Of a DNA stretch of 64,000 bases, positions 63,506 to 64,000 are shown in pieces. This DNA is from Oleiharenicola lentus (GTDB lineage: Bacteria; Verrucomicrobiota; Verrucomicrobiia; Opitutales; Opitutaceae): assembly GCF_004118375.1 (NCBI RefSeq), contig NZ_SDHX01000001.1:2421693-2485692 (forward strand). Reading direction: 5' to 3'. Positions within the stretch are counted from its first letter, which is position 1. Each line of letters starts with the position of its first letter. Made by a program: the position numbers and the translations under genes. Under the pieces are notes generated by a model. The model was not told where the DNA came from. It was given only the letters and a program-made list of their open reading frames with translations, and ran no database searches.

Positions 63506-64000
63506 ATGCGCTGCGCCCTTTTATTTTTCGCCCTGCTGCTCGCCCCCTTGTTGACCGCCGCCGAAAACGCGCGGTCGGCCTTCGTCATGCATTGGGACGG
63601 CCAATGGCAGGTCGCTGGCGGTTTGCCCGAAAAAGTCCTGCTCGTCAGCCTGCAGGGCCTCGCCAACCGCGCCGCCCCGCAGCTTTACGTCGTCCACCCG
63701 CGGGACTTCCAGTGGGAGATCACCGAGCCGCTCTTCGATTTCTACCAACGCAAGCACGGCGTTCGCTTCACCGGGCTCAAGACCGCCGAGGAGGCGCTGA
63801 GCCGGTTCGCCGGCGCCGCGAAGGGTTATGTCGTCTGGGACCCGGCCGTGCCCGCAACGTTGAACGTGGCCTTCACCATCGCCGGCCTCGAGGACGCGCT
63901 CGTCGTGACCGCCGGCCTTGTCCCCCTCGTGGAGAAACACGGCCTGAAGCCCATTGACGACCTGCGCGGTCGCTACACCGGCCAGACCGACGCCCAGATT
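63506..64000 (+). CDS. GxGYxYP-domain protein, copy 2 (N-terminal part)
   Basis: The gene runs off the right edge; 165 codons are in the window. Signal peptide MRCALLFFALLLAPLLTAAE, then VLLVSLQGLANRAAPQLYVV, WEITEPLFDFYQRKHGVRF, and YVVWDPAVPATLNVAFTIAG, which match copy 1 (LLISLQGLANRGQPRLYLEY and VVVWDKAVRSSLIVAFTIAG) nearly position for position. The defining motif lies beyond the window. With the preceding gene it forms the second WRLDPARS-plus-GxGYxYP module. Confidence 0.75.
   Translation, partial: MRCALLFFALLLAPLLTAAENARSAFVMHWDGQWQVAGGLPEKVLLVSLQGLANRAAPQLYVVHPRDFQWEITEPLFDFYQRKHGVRFTGLKTAEEALSRFAGAAKGYVVWDPAVPATLNVAFTIAGLEDALVVTAGLVPLVEKHGLKPIDDLRGRYTGQTDAQI

Overview
The window is GC-rich, densely coded chromosomal DNA of a Gram-negative bacterium. 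It most likely comes from Opitutaceae (phylum Verrucomicrobiota). This rests on the style of the large TonB receptor (signal peptide, short coiled coil, LSPFEVSGEKDYGY before the plug, no SusD partner), on DUF1080, DUF6807, GxGYxYP and GH127/GH78 carbohydrate genes, and on abundant start/stop overlaps. The assignment is inference; no rRNA is present. I saw no tRNA, rRNA, CRISPR array, prophage or transposase. No stretch longer than 300 bases lacks a gene.

1-23 kb is mostly housekeeping: mpl (5' part only), priA divergent from a Fur-family regulator, a TPR protein, an M23 peptidase coupled to hemW, two lipoproteins, two bacterial PH-domain membrane proteins, an exported DUF362 protein, then dnaG-rpoD-tatA. 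A surface-polysaccharide cassette follows (small membrane protein, frameshifted methyltransferase, membrane sulfatase), then a CPA2 antiporter, an M14 peptidase, an RluA pseudouridine synthase and hpf. Three copies of a palindromic GTCATTC/GTCATTG repeat family lie at 294-374, 4727-4820 and 10391-10466. The second is read in frame at the 5' end of the M23 peptidase gene.

23-36 kb is accessory: a DUF1080 protein, two large divergent glycosidase-like proteins, an AraC regulator divergent from a PhyH dioxygenase plus a ferritin-like di-iron protein, then an oxidoreductase, an ABC exporter, a small secreted protein and a mutarotase-like protein.

36.5-52.8 kb is a long minus-strand carbohydrate and peptide utilisation locus: GH78 rhamnosidase, DUF6807, Tat-exported class V aminotransferase, beta-propeller, an exported toroid-like protein, GH127 arabinofuranosidase, M28 peptidase, sodium:solute symporter, alpha/beta hydrolase, uroporphyrinogen-decarboxylase-like protein and a PepE-type S51 peptidase. 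A single exported RidA gene on the plus strand interrupts it. At 52.8-57.9 kb are a sugar isomerase-like gene, a LacI regulator with a palindromic candidate operator, and a TonB receptor closed by a strong terminator. The last 6 kb holds two copies of a two-gene module (small secreted WRLDPARS protein plus GxGYxYP protein) around an S9 peptidase; the final gene runs off the window.

Taken together, the second half looks like a regulated system for importing and dismantling rhamnose/arabinose-containing plant or algal glycans. Functions were assigned by reading motifs, without database searches.
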